Below, in pieces: positions 36,001 through 44,687 of a stretch of 64,000 nt of DNA (its first letter is position 1; each line of letters begins with the position of its first letter). Position numbers and translations under genes: made by a program. The notes beneath the pieces are model-generated. The model saw only the letters and a list, made by a program, of their open reading frames with translations. It did no database searches and was not told the DNA's origin. The stretch is from Undibacterium piscinae (GTDB lineage Bacteria > Pseudomonadota > Gammaproteobacteria > Burkholderiales > Burkholderiaceae_D). The DNA lies in assembly GCA_003970805.2 (NCBI GenBank), contig CP051152.1, positions 1,302,001-1,366,000 on the forward strand, in the 5' to 3' direction.

Positions 36001-37062
36001 ATGGATTTCAAAACGAAAATGGCTACCCCCCAGGTGTCGCAGTTTTGGGTAGAAATGTCAGGCATTCTCAAAATGGCGTTGGTGTCGTTCGCGATAGCTG
36101 CTTTTGCTTTATGGCTTGCCGTCCCAGATCTCGGCGGATTTGGATACATTCTATTGTTTTCCGAATGCGTTGGTGTCGGCATAATTATGATAAGAACGCT
36201 ACTTCTATGCTTGCCGTGGCTCCATACAACCAAGCCTTTACTCGCACTCATATTGACGATGGTTGTGGCGCTTCCAGGCGGATATCTTGTCGGTCATATT
36301 TTTGCATCTGCATTGGTGTTTGAACCCATGCATATTTCAGGCTCTGGGCCAACCAAAATGGTTCCATACCTCGCAACCGCGTTGACGGGAATTCTTCTAT
36401 TATATTTTCTCTGGTCTCGTGAGCAATTTTCAAAAGAGGCGTCTGCACGACTAGTTGCGCAGCATTTGGCATCCGAGTCACAACTGCGATTATTACGGGC
36501 GCAAATTGAGCCGCATATGCTATTCAACACCTTAGCTAATTTACGTTTACTCGTAGAAGAAGACCCAATTCAAGCGCAGCTTATGATAGACCAACTCATT
36601 ATTTATTTGCGTAGCGCATTAACGGCTTCACGTACAGAATTGATTAAGTTGTGTGATGAATTTTCCCAATTGCGCGCTTACCTTGAAATAATGTCGTTAC
36701 GAATGGGGCCAAGGCTAAGTTTCGAACTAACTTTACCCGACTCCTTACAATATGCAACAGTGCCGTCGATGCTGCTGCAGCCACTTATCGAAAATGCAAT
36801 TAAACATGGCGCGGAGCCCAAAATTGGTCATAGTAGTATTGAAGTAATTGCCCGGCAGACCGAGACAGGCATCGAGATTTCTGTTTCTGATACGGGGCTC
36901 GGTTTGGCTCCAGACTTTGATTATCGCGAACCTTCAAGCAGCAGTTACGGCTTATTGCACGTTCGGGAGCGTCTTCTGAAAACGTATGGCCCGAATGCGT
37001 CACTTTCAATAACACGCAATGCGCCGCAAGGTGTATGTTCAACAGTGAAAATACCTCAATGA
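36001..37062 (+). CDS. LytS/YehU-type sensor histidine kinase
   Basis: 353 residues. Four transmembrane helices in the first 140 residues, a short coiled linker, then the His_kinase domain: QIEPHMLFNTLANL with phospho-acceptor His172, and a HATPase with LLQPLIENAIKHG (N box) and SDTGLGL. It should phosphorylate the LytTR regulator whose ATG overlaps its stop. No extracytoplasmic sensor domain, so the stimulus is probably sensed in the membrane. Confidence 0.9.
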   Translation: MDFKTKMATPQVSQFWVEMSGILKMALVSFAIAAFALWLAVPDLGGFGYILLFSECVGVGIIMIRTLLLCLPWLHTTKPLLALILTMVVALPGGYLVGHIFASALVFEPMHISGSGPTKMVPYLATALTGILLLYFLWSREQFSKEASARLVAQHLASESQLRLLRAQIEPHMLFNTLANLRLLVEEDPIQAQLMIDQLIIYLRSALTASRTELIKLCDEFSQLRAYLEIMSLRMGPRLSFELTLPDSLQYATVPSMLLQPLIENAIKHGAEPKIGHSSIEVIARQTETGIEISVSDTGLGLAPDFDYREPSSSSYGLLHVRERLLKTYGPNASLSITRNAPQGVCSTVKIPQ

Positions 37063-37871
37063 AAAATACCACGATACCTCGTCGCACAGCGCTCATTGCA
37101 GAAGACGAACCGCGCCTTGCCAAATCACTTGCACATTTACTGTCACAATTGTGGCCAGAACTTGAGATCATCGACATCGTTGGCGATGGCGTATCGGCGA
37201 TCGAAAAAGCACTCGAACATACGCCTGACATCATGTTTTTAGATATAAAAATGCCTGGAAAAACGGGATTAGAAGTTGCAGAGGCTGTTGCAGATGATTG
37301 GCCCGACAATCAAGCAATGCCGCTTTTTGTTTACGTGACTGCGTTCGATGACTTTGCGGTAAAAGCCTTTGAACGAGCCGCCGCCGATTACGTGCTTAAA
37401 CCGGCAAGTATGGACCGATTGGCGCTCACAGTTGAACGGTTAAAGCAACGATTGTCAGATCGCGCCTCAACTCCTGCAGCGGGAGAGATGGCGTCACTCA
37501 TCAATCACGTACAGTCGATTCTGGCACCCGCAGAGAATTCTTCCGAACGAATCAAAGTTATTCGCGCAGGACTTGGTAATACAGTAAAAATGATTCCCGT
37601 GAAAGATGTCATCTGTTTTGAGGCGACAGACAAATATGTGAATGTGATTACCGCTACCGGTAGTGCGCTTGTGCGCATGAGTATGCGTGAACTGGTATCG
37701 AAAATTGATTCATCCGATTTCATTCAAGTGCATCGTAGCATTATGGTAAATAACAACTTCATCCTCAGCGCAACTCGCGACGAGCTTGGTCACTTCACTT
37801 TGCGGCTACGAGAACTTGACCGTGGAGTAAAAGTTAGCCGCGCATTCTCTCATTTGTTTCGACCTATGTAA
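37059..37871 (+). CDS. LytTR-family response regulator
   Basis: 270 residues from ATG 37059 (ATGA overlap with the kinase). The receiver has the acidic cluster EDE (15-17), phospho-acceptor Asp62 in FLDIKMPG, Thr in YVTAFDD and Lys in VLKPAS. The LytTR DNA-binding domain begins near 165 (VKMIPVKDVICFEATDKYVN) and ends FIQVHRSIMVNN...RVSRAF-like text. LytTR proteins often control surface polymers and nutrient uptake; the target here is not shown. Confidence 0.92.
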   Translation: MKNTTIPRRTALIAEDEPRLAKSLAHLLSQLWPELEIIDIVGDGVSAIEKALEHTPDIMFLDIKMPGKTGLEVAEAVADDWPDNQAMPLFVYVTAFDDFAVKAFERAAADYVLKPASMDRLALTVERLKQRLSDRASTPAAGEMASLINHVQSILAPAENSSERIKVIRAGLGNTVKMIPVKDVICFEATDKYVNVITATGSALVRMSMRELVSKIDSSDFIQVHRSIMVNNNFILSATRDELGHFTLRLRELDRGVKVSRAFSHLFRPM

Positions 37872-38222
37872 TGAAATATATTCATTGATGTTTTCACGAG
37901 AAAATGGCGTGCTACTTAGAAATTGAGACTAAGGGAAAGAATAAAACCAACCACTCCATTACCAAAGAAACTGGAAAATTAACAACCCGTGCCGAAAATG
38001 TGACCGGCAACTAACGCCCGATCACGGCCGCTCGCCGTCGACAAACGTACATCCATTTAAGGCTGGGAGCGGACATTGCTGATGATATTTTTAATGTTGA
38101 GATAAACGTTCCGGCGACTCGCCGATTCGAACGCCTTTCACATCAAAATCAACGTCGAAATGCTCTTCGCTTTATTCCTTCGCCCGAAGGTAAAATTTGC
38201 GCACGTTTATACAGCCATCAAA
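37872..38222. other. intergenic stretch, no gene seen
   Basis: 351 bp between the convergent LytTR gene and a minus-strand small gene. A short CCTTCG/CGAAGG hairpin at about 38177-38190 is the only structure I see. Confidence 0.45.
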
Positions 38223-38465
38223 TTAATCACTGAGCTGCTTGTAAGACTGAATTGCGGCTTTAACAGCGACATCAACGGCTCGCCTTACAGGGCCCTCATC
38301 TTCACCAATACCCATTAACGATCCTTTTATCGCCCCTTTTTGCACGTCGTTTAACGATATGTCAGCAGTCCAATTAACAGATTTTGGTGTGATATCAATT
38401 AATCCCTTGTATCGATATTGTTTTTTGTTTGCTTCCCGAAATTCGTAACCATCGTGATTGAGCAT
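38223..38465 (-). CDS. hypothetical protein, 80 aa
   Basis: Start at ATG 38465 is set by AAGGA about 7 bases upstream; the frame is open 14 codons further. Composition is soluble and mixed: YRYKGLIDITPKSVNWTADI, then a C-terminal helix with alternating Ala/Val and charge. No family recognised. It lies 42 bp downstream of another small gene, probably in one transcript. Confidence 0.6.
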   Translation of the reverse strand: MLNHDGYEFREANKKQYRYKGLIDITPKSVNWTADISLNDVQKGAIKGSLMGIGEDEGPVRRAVDVAVKAAIQSYKQLSD

Positions 38466-38507
38466 GTGAGTCCTTTTTATAATTGGCGAGATGTTTAGAA
38501 AATTCAA

Positions 38508-38726
38508 TTAACGACGACGCTCAATTGGCCCCGCCAATACGCCAACTTGCGCGCTAGATGCGCCGGCATTTGCGCTTGCAACTTGCTTGGCGAATTGTTC
38601 TCTGGTTGCCTTGAAATAAGCATCAACCCGAGCCAAGCGTAATGCGCGCTCAGATTCAGACGATGAAGTGTTGACACCTTCACTCGCCTTTACTTGATGT
38701 TTCTTAAGCTGCGCTGTCTTTCTCAT
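38508..38726 (-). CDS. hypothetical protein, 72 aa
   Basis: Preceded by a strong AAGGAG. Basic and Ser/Ala-rich: KTAQLKKHQVKASEG, a predicted amphipathic helix ALRLARVDAYFKATREQFAK, and a tail ending IERRR. No signal peptide or family recognised. Paired with the 80-residue gene downstream. The helix could mediate protein or nucleic-acid contact. Confidence 0.6.
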   Translation of the reverse strand: MRKTAQLKKHQVKASEGVNTSSSESERALRLARVDAYFKATREQFAKQVASANAGASSAQVGVLAGPIERRR

Positions 38727-38966
38727 GATTTTCTCCTTTATTCAATTGAATATAACATTGATTGAGTTTTGCCTACCGCTACCAACAATGAATAACTTCG
38801 TTTCTTGAAGGTGCATAAGGATTTCCGACTTGCATCAGCAAATTCCCTTGTTACGCTGGTCTCAGCTCAAAGCTTCTTCACCAGTACTAATTCCCCACCT
38901 GGTTCAGAAATTTTTGAGCTGCATCCCATGGATGCCCATTGAATGTAGTCACTCAAGGAGATCATC

Positions 38967-39308
38967 ATGATCCGCAGCACACAACGCCCAGTTCGTAGCA
39001 TCACCCTTATCTCTAACGCCTCGCTGTTTTCCACAGACTTTTCCAGCAATGAACGTCAACGCAGTTTATCGCTGCTGGCGGCAACCCCAAGCTGGTCGTG
39101 GAAGCATCACACTTTCCTGTTTCGCACCGTCCCTAATCGACTCATTGCTGTCACCCAGACGATGTATCAACGCACCAGCACTGCCTTCGCTTGTGGTTGG
39201 AAGCACTATTTAATCGAAGCGCATCGCATCTCATCCGTCATTCACCAACAAGGCTTTATTGCCGGCGTCCTCTACGCCTGCAAGTTGGCGCATCGCTCTG
39301 ATCTGTAA
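38967..39308 (+). CDS. hypothetical protein, 113 aa
   Basis: AAGGAG lies 6 bases before the ATG, the same style as its neighbours. Rich in Ser, Thr, Arg and Trp (TPSWSWKHHTFLFRTVPNRL); no hydrophobic helix long enough to span a membrane. I recognise no family. Divergent from the two small minus-strand genes across 240 bp. Confidence 0.55.
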   Translation: MIRSTQRPVRSITLISNASLFSTDFSSNERQRSLSLLAATPSWSWKHHTFLFRTVPNRLIAVTQTMYQRTSTAFACGWKHYLIEAHRISSVIHQQGFIAGVLYACKLAHRSDL

Positions 39309-39374
39309 TTTTCTATTGTGTGATCAAGCTGTTGTTGATTTTTGTAATAACCATGACCGATAGAAAGATAAATA

Positions 39375-39632
39375 GTGCGCCCTCCCCTTCATAAAACATT
39401 CATTCCTTTAATGGGTCTGCACACTGGGGCCCTATTCATTGCCCTACTCATTCACGTCTGGTTCGCTGACCTTGTCGCAGTCGTACTAGACATGTCGGTG
39501 CAGGCAGCGTATGGCGCGTTGATGACCTTACTAATGATGATCACCGTGGTGCGGACTGCACTCATCCTCCTGGGTAAAGACCCGCTCGTGAAGTATATTG
39601 AAAGTCGACTCAAGCGAGACAAAAATGAGTAA
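39375..39632 (+). CDS. small membrane protein, 85 aa
   Basis: Two hydrophobic helices: GALFIALLIHVWFADLVAVVL and AYGALMTLLMMITVVRTALILLG parts, followed by a basic tail (YIESRLKRDKN). GTG at 39375 is the likeliest start, with ATG 39411 as alternative; neither has a strong ribosome site. Function unknown. A strong terminator follows at 39722. Confidence 0.5.
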   Translation: MRPPLHKTFIPLMGLHTGALFIALLIHVWFADLVAVVLDMSVQAAYGALMTLLMMITVVRTALILLGKDPLVKYIESRLKRDKNE

Positions 39633-39721
39633 AAAATATCATCATCATGATGTCCGGCTCGATTGGCCACCTTGTTTGCTGCAACTAGCCCACCAAGAGT
39701 AAAGACATTCTCACCGCTCTC

Positions 39722-39748
39722 AAAGGAACCCCAACGGGTTCCTTTTTT
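39722..39748 (+). terminator. rho-independent terminator
   Basis: AAAGGAACCC (39722-39731), loop CAAC, GGGTTCCTTT (39736-39745), then Ts to 39748: a 10-bp perfect stem with a tetraloop and U-tract. The A-run on the left arm makes it work on both strands. It closes the transcript of the 85-residue gene or a short RNA. Confidence 0.85.
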
Positions 39749-39914
39749 CTTTTGCGGTTCTGAAATTTTTCGATTCAGATTGAGAGACCGCTCGCGCAAC
39801 GATCGATTCCTGACGCTATTGCGATGGGTTTCAACACATGCTTTCTAAAACCGACTTGCATGGCGAAATTCGGATGTTTTAATGAATTTCACCCATTCAC
39901 TTCAAGGAGTTTTG

Positions 39915-41594
39915 ATGACCTATACCTTTAACGCTGAGGATAACAGCGCAACTGATTATCCCAATCCCTACCGAATAGAGAACTGGCTTCTGCTGCTATC
40001 AGCATTGATGCTGGTTGCTGGCGGTGTTTCTACCTTACTCAGCGCACGATCCTATTTACAGGCAACGCAAGACGGACTAGCGACGCTGGCCGCAATCCTG
40101 GCATTAGCGTGTTTTGCACTGGGAGTTCGTTTTGCGTTGCGCGCCTTGTCACAACTGCGTTTCATGATCGGGCGCAACTCTCCACGAGGACTGGCAAGCG
40201 AAGTGCCACTGGGCCAGAGTGGCATAGGTTTGGGTTCAAACGCGCTGATGCAGGCATTACGCCAACAAGCGATCTGCTTTCCGGAGCTGCAGACTTGGAT
40301 AAGTGGGTTGCTGATGTCATTGATTCCTTCACTTGCGTCCTCTCCCCCTCCCTTGCAAACGGCAGCGATTCGGCATGCACAGGCGCTCGTCGGGATGCTG
40401 GCAATCCTGCTATCAATGGGAATGTCATTGGCGTTATTTGAAGGTTCGCCCTACGAAGGCATGGTGTCCTGGCTCTATCTGCCATTGACGGGCTTGTCAT
40501 TGCTTATGCCGGTAGCCAAGTCTTTTGGAGTGGAGGAGCTCACTGACGATAATACGGAAGGCCAGCAACAAGCGTGGAAGTTGCTCGCTCTGGTGGTATT
40601 TGCAATCCTGGCCCCGGTGGCGCTTCCTCGCTTTATGCCAGTCGTCGATTTACCCGTCCTATGGTCAGCCCCTTTGCTGTTATTGCTGGCGGCAATGGTG
40701 ACATCCATCCTGTTTCTGGCATCCCTATTTGCCCAACCCGACAACGTGACGCAGACCTGCGTTTCCTATGAACAAGCGACCTTCTCGCTCCAAGGACCTC
40801 CCGCACAATTGTGGCTGCAGATGCAAAGAGACTGCCAGGCCAATTGGGTGAATGAAATTCCCAATCGCGTCTATGCCTGGTTACCACCGGCAACTGCCAC
40901 TGGTGAACGAGGAAGTTTTGCGGGACGATTATTGGAAGAAACGCAGCCGGTCTTGTCTGGTGTGATGACTGATGGCGTGGGCGGGTCCTGGCGCGGCGTT
41001 TGGCAAAACAAGTATGCCCGTTATCTGTCGGCCTTGAGCATCTGGGGCATGGTTCTGGCGGGACTCACGGCCATGATGACAGCTCATGCGGCGCAGCAAT
41101 TGGCGAGCATGGACAAATGGGAGAGCGGGCGGGCACTGCTCTTACTCGTGGCGGTCGGTCTGGCGTCAGCACACTCCTTTCAGATCGGCCATCTGCTGTT
41201 GTCTCGTCTGTATTTCAAATCACGCCTGATCTGGCTAGAGACGGAAGGACACTTCCAATCGGCCAAGGTCAAAGTGGGCAATCAGTTCAAAAGCCATCTG
41301 CAATCGAGCACACAAGTGACGCGGGTAGAAGACGCTAGCTTGCGCCTTTGGGTGGCCGACATCGTGACGGTGGCATTTGGCAAAGACGAGCAACGCTATG
41401 TGATGGCGATGGCCCCCGCCGATGGATTTGCACGATCAAACATCGACCGTTTACTGGACTTTGCCCAACAACAAAGCGTCGTCACGGCACCAAGCTCGGC
41501 ACGCGACATGCAGCAATTGCAGCACATGGGCAAGCTCGACCATGCCATGCGGGCAGCCGCCACGACCGCATCCTCTCCCGAATGTATCAAGTAA
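39915..41594 (+). CDS. large polytopic membrane protein, unknown function
   Basis: 559 residues from ATG 39915, fixed by AAGGAG at 39904-39909; an in-frame ATG 33 bp upstream is less likely. About eight hydrophobic helices in three groups: two near the N-terminus, four in the middle, two around 370-430. Soluble stretches between them include a Gln/Trp-rich part (AQLWLQMQRDCQANWVN). No transporter or enzyme motif is visible. It is the first gene of a plus-strand run with an HTH protein and a lipoprotein. Confidence 0.65.
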   Translation: MTYTFNAEDNSATDYPNPYRIENWLLLLSALMLVAGGVSTLLSARSYLQATQDGLATLAAILALACFALGVRFALRALSQLRFMIGRNSPRGLASEVPLGQSGIGLGSNALMQALRQQAICFPELQTWISGLLMSLIPSLASSPPPLQTAAIRHAQALVGMLAILLSMGMSLALFEGSPYEGMVSWLYLPLTGLSLLMPVAKSFGVEELTDDNTEGQQQAWKLLALVVFAILAPVALPRFMPVVDLPVLWSAPLLLLLAAMVTSILFLASLFAQPDNVTQTCVSYEQATFSLQGPPAQLWLQMQRDCQANWVNEIPNRVYAWLPPATATGERGSFAGRLLEETQPVLSGVMTDGVGGSWRGVWQNKYARYLSALSIWGMVLAGLTAMMTAHAAQQLASMDKWESGRALLLLVAVGLASAHSFQIGHLLLSRLYFKSRLIWLETEGHFQSAKVKVGNQFKSHLQSSTQVTRVEDASLRLWVADIVTVAFGKDEQRYVMAMAPADGFARSNIDRLLDFAQQQSVVTAPSSARDMQQLQHMGKLDHAMRAAATTASSPECIK

Positions 41595-41616
41595 GCCTTC
41601 AAATGAGGAATCCATC

Positions 41617-41973
41617 ATGAGTAATCAGAACAAAACTAAGCACAGCACGCCACTTGGCAAAAACCATGTTGCTGATGCCGTTAGCGCATTACAAAAAGTG
41701 GACGCGCTACGGACCAACTCGAAGCCACGCGTTGCTAACAAAGTCGCCATCAAACATCAACTGCTGAAAGCAATTTCACTGTGGATCGTAGAAAACCAAT
41801 TCACTCATTCTCAGGCGGCACAAATCATGGGAATAAGCAGCTCGCGTCTAGCCGATCTGCTTGATCAACAACCCGAGGAATACAGCGTTGACACCTTGAT
41901 AGCGATGGTCCTCAGAACCGGCAAGACAATCCAGCTATCGATCAACGCTACTTCTCCACCATCTGAAAAATAA
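41617..41973 (+). CDS. XRE/HigA2-like HTH protein
   Basis: 118 residues from ATG 41617 with GAGGA upstream. The C-terminal half is an HTH: SQAAQIMGISSSRLADLLDQ, then TLIAMVLRTGKTIQLSI, the HigA2-like (HTH_37) pattern. Such proteins are often antitoxins of RelE/HigB-type toxins, but none is encoded next to it, so it is an orphan or a plain regulator. It follows the large membrane protein by 22 bp. Confidence 0.75.
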   Translation: MSNQNKTKHSTPLGKNHVADAVSALQKVDALRTNSKPRVANKVAIKHQLLKAISLWIVENQFTHSQAAQIMGISSSRLADLLDQQPEEYSVDTLIAMVLRTGKTIQLSINATSPPSEK

Positions 41974-42024
41974 GCAACATTTCCAATCACAAAATTCAAC
42001 CAATCGCAATTTAAGGAAAACATC

Positions 42025-42330
42025 ATGAAAAATACGAAGCAAATCCTCAAACACCTACTGTTACTCACGATAGCGAGTATCGCCGCATGCTCTAAACCCT
42101 ATGAGCCCAAAACGATTAAGTACTATGCGGAACACATAGCGGAAGCAAAACTGCTCGTCGACAAGTGTGTTCCTCAACGCGAAAAAATCGTTGGTTACGT
42201 GAACACCCCGCAAGGTTTAGATTGCAATAACGCGATCGAAGCCTACCAAAATGATCAATGGGATCAGTATCAGAAGAAGTTACAGGAATCGGTCAATAAA
42301 TTCAAACGTCCTTTCGTCGCTCCCAAGTGA
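42025..42330 (+). CDS. EexN-like lipoprotein
   Basis: 101 residues with lipoprotein signal ending IAACSK (Cys22). The mature part has KTIKYYAEHIAEAKLLVDKC and LDCNNAIEAY: the YY/EA/C and C-NA pattern of EexN family lipoproteins, known from conjugative plasmids as entry-exclusion proteins. No conjugation genes are in the window, so here it may be a domesticated or unrelated periplasmic lipoprotein. Confidence 0.65.
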   Translation: MKNTKQILKHLLLLTIASIAACSKPYEPKTIKYYAEHIAEAKLLVDKCVPQREKIVGYVNTPQGLDCNNAIEAYQNDQWDQYQKKLQESVNKFKRPFVAPK

Positions 42331-42549
42331 TTGGTTTGCTTTTGGCTTGCATAGCGCAAGGTGACACCGTCACGCCAAAGAGTACAAACCATACTTCCCC
42401 CGAAAAAAAATAGACCCGCCTCCCTCCAATGTTAGGTGGAGGTTCAATGCCGGCGAAAACCGACTTGCGAAGCCGTTTTGCCATGAGACGATGATTTATA
42501 GAGATTTTTGATAGGTAATCAATTCTCGTTAATTCACAAGGAGATCGGC

Positions 42550-43056
42550 ATGGACATTTTAAAAATGGGTGGAGTGGTTGTAGCAGTCTTATTGGTATTG
42601 ACCGTGCTGGGTGGGTTATTCGAATTTACCCAGCATTGTCAGGAAAAATTTGGACACGCGCTTTTTACCAAGGAGTCATACATCAGCACCATGGTCGCGG
42701 TCGGGTTGGGTCTGTTGGGCCGCACCTGCCTGGAGAGTGCGATCAAACACCATGGCGATCAATTTTGGGCTTGGGTCTGGATAGTGATTGCCGTGGTCAT
42801 TTTAATAGTGCTGGTTGCGATCAATTTTAAAAAGATGAATTTCGCCTGCGGCTTAGCCGGATCGATTCTGCAACTGTCAGTACTAATCCCCTTGGCAATG
42901 TTTGGCCTCGTCATTTTAGTCGCCTACCTCACGCTCCTATGCATCAACAACAGTACTTCTCCAGAGAGTGAAGAAGAACGAGAAGAAAGACAAAGTGACG
43001 AAGACGCTTGGCTTGCCAGCGATGTGAATCCCAATGGTCCCAATTACAAGGAGTAA
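42550..43056 (+). CDS. membrane protein, 168 aa, unknown function
   Basis: Start at ATG 42550 with AAGGAG 7 bases upstream. Four hydrophobic helices (VVVAVLLVLTVLGGLF; a GLGLLGR region; WAWVWIVIAVVILIVLVAI; VLIPLAMFGLVILVAYLTLL) and an acidic cytoplasmic tail (ESEEEREERQSDED). No family recognised. Own promoter region of 220 bp, containing the 13-mer AAAACCGACTTGC shared with 39847-39859. Confidence 0.6.
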   Translation: MDILKMGGVVVAVLLVLTVLGGLFEFTQHCQEKFGHALFTKESYISTMVAVGLGLLGRTCLESAIKHHGDQFWAWVWIVIAVVILIVLVAINFKKMNFACGLAGSILQLSVLIPLAMFGLVILVAYLTLLCINNSTSPESEEEREERQSDEDAWLASDVNPNGPNYKE

Positions 43057-43243
43057 TCGTCGCACCAGTACTACCAACGGAAAGGGAGTGTTTGAAAGAC
43101 GGATTAGCGCAGCAATTAGTACAGATCTAAATGAATCAGCCCCATCCATCAATCCAATTTTTTATGAATGCGTTTTTGCAGTACGGCATATGCTAACACC
43201 GGCACCTCGCGGCCCTGGGGTAATCTGAAAGGACTTTTGCATC

Positions 43244-43447
43244 ATGCGTTTACTTATCTCCCTCTTCCTGCCATGGCTAACGTTTTTTACGATAGGCCGT
43301 CCGATTGCAGGCATCATTTGCCTGCTGCTACAGATCACCTTGATCGGCTGGATCCCTGCCACCATCTGGGCAGTGTATGCACTGAGTCAATATAAGACAG
43401 ATCAGAAAATAGAACAGGCGCTCCAGCAGAGATCGCCGCGCAAATAA
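43244..43447 (+). CDS. YqaE/Pmp3 family membrane protein
   Basis: 67 residues: two helices, LISLFLPWLTFFTIGRP and IICLLLQITLIGWIPATIWA, then a charged tail. The GWIPATIWAVYAL end is the Pmp3/YqaE signature. Family members are small stress-induced proteins affecting membrane potential. AAAGGA lies upstream at a good distance. Confidence 0.72.
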   Translation: MRLLISLFLPWLTFFTIGRPIAGIICLLLQITLIGWIPATIWAVYALSQYKTDQKIEQALQQRSPRK

Positions 43448-43741
43448 AGTACTCCACACGCTCCCAATATTTAAGCCCACCGTCGCTTAAGTATTGGGGG
43501 TGTTGGATTTTTTTTGATAGTCCGTCAGAACTTTAGTAAAGTCATAATTCGAAGATAAAATATGAGCGGAACGCTGCTCTGTACCATCGCCACCCGAGCC
43601 AAAACCGTTGTCACAGCTCGCTTTCTGGTTAAAAACGACCAAAATTCCCAACCAATCACACGCCCAAATCACGGACATCTTGCGATCAAAATTTTGTCCG
43701 ATACAACCTATTGGCGATTCATTTCCCGCAAGAAAACACTC

Positions 43742-43831
43742 CGCGACAAAACGCGACAAAACGCGACAAAACGCGACAAAACGCGACAAAACGCGACAAA
43801 ACGCGACAAAACGCGACAAAACGCGACAAAA
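43742..43831. repeat. nine tandem copies of a 10-bp repeat (CGCGACAAAA)
   Basis: Nine uninterrupted, identical CGCGACAAAA units, followed by a decayed tenth (TATCACGCAA). The 10-bp period equals about one helical turn, so each unit faces the same side of DNA. The length not being a multiple of three in unit terms would shift any reading frame. No convincing protein spans it on either strand. Confidence 0.95.
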
Positions 43832-44100
43832 TATCACGCAAATAGAAAACTTACACTATTTTCCGTTTATTTTTTAAAATTAATTGACTGAGAAAAACAA
43901 AAAAATTTGAATAAAGCCCCTCCACACAAGCACCCAAAAGACGCCCAGACTTGCGCCCAAAAAGGTCTCTGGAAAATATAAAATCGAAGAAAATAAATTG
44001 CCAAAAAAAAATATTTATGCAACCATACGGTTTGCCGATAGCGGCGTGATAAACAGCTGTACACAAACAACTCTGACATTTTTAAAATGCGCAGAGAACA

Positions 44101-44133
44101 CATTAAAAAATTGAACTACTCAATTTTTTAATG
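44101..44133. terminator. 14-bp perfect AT-rich inverted repeat
   Basis: CATTAAAAAATTGA (44101-44114), loop ACTAC, TCAATTTTTTAATG (44120-44133). A perfect stem with A- and T-runs inside it, usable as bidirectional terminator or protein site. No gene ends close by. Confidence 0.5.
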
Positions 44134-44475
44134 CTCGCCCATGATGGCATCGACTTTATTGTCAATATTTGAAAATCATCTTTTTAATAAAGGTGGTTTG
44201 CCTTAATATTGCAAATCTAAAAACTTCAACTTGAAAAATAAATCTCTTGTCGACCGAACTTTGTCGTCTTGAATCTATTTCTTCGTCACAAAAATTAAGT
44301 TTCAAACATCTCTTTTCTTGTTTAAAAACTTAATCAAATAACACCCTTCAAAAAAAATTCACATATTGAATGTGTTCATGCATTCAACTACATCACTTCA
44401 AAAATTTCTCAAGCAAGCTACAAAGTAAAAAATAGGTAGATGAGTCCGCACCTTCCGAAAAGGAAAAATGGGGCC

Positions 44476-44505
44476 AGTCGTGCATGCTTGCACGCCGACT
44501 TTTTT
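44476..44505 (+). terminator. terminator-like hairpin with T-run
   Basis: AGTCG...TGCA (44476-44484) pairs with TGCA...CGACT (44489-44500) around TGCT, with a small bulge, followed by TTTTTT. It reads on the plus strand, yet no plus-strand gene lies within 1 kb upstream, so it may end a small RNA from the AT-rich region, or act from the minus strand for manC. Confidence 0.5.
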
Positions 44506-44687
44506 AGTCGTTGATCTTACGCTTTATATTTTTACGCTTTATTTTTTCACATTTGCTAAATTTTTGGAGGACGATATATGAGACACCTCGGATAAAGTCT
44601 GGCGGAAGGCGCGGGCACCGATCATCCCCCGGATGGCGGGTAATCAAATGCTCAATCTCGTACGGCAGATTCCATGTCACGGGCCGA

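Larger units (their letters stand above)
43448..44687. other. AT-rich gene-free region between small-gene block and EPS cluster
   Basis: 1,240 bp with no supported gene. It holds a 10-bp tandem repeat (43742-43831), a 14-bp inverted repeat (44101-44133), a 13-bp palindrome ACTTTAGTAAAGT (43530-43542) and a terminator-like hairpin (44476-44505). From 43850 on the base composition is visibly AT-richer than the genes on both sides. It could be a silenced or horizontally acquired spacer. Confidence 0.6.

Noticed and set aside
41617..41973. Toxin-antitoxin pair around the HigA2-like protein
   Set aside because: Neither neighbour looks like a RelE/HigB toxin; the upstream gene is a 559-residue membrane protein and the downstream one a lipoprotein.
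42025..42330. Conjugative element suggested by the EexN-like lipoprotein
   Set aside because: No relaxase, coupling protein, type IV secretion or integrase gene is visible in the window.
43742..43831. CRISPR array
   Set aside because: Units are only 10 bp, directly abutting without spacers, and no cas genes are present.
43487..43891. Long frames on both strands through the 10-bp repeat (for example 43562-43891 plus and 43487-43837 minus)
   Set aside because: They exist because the repeat unit contains no stop in several frames. The encoded text is periodic, has no family resemblance and no ribosome site.
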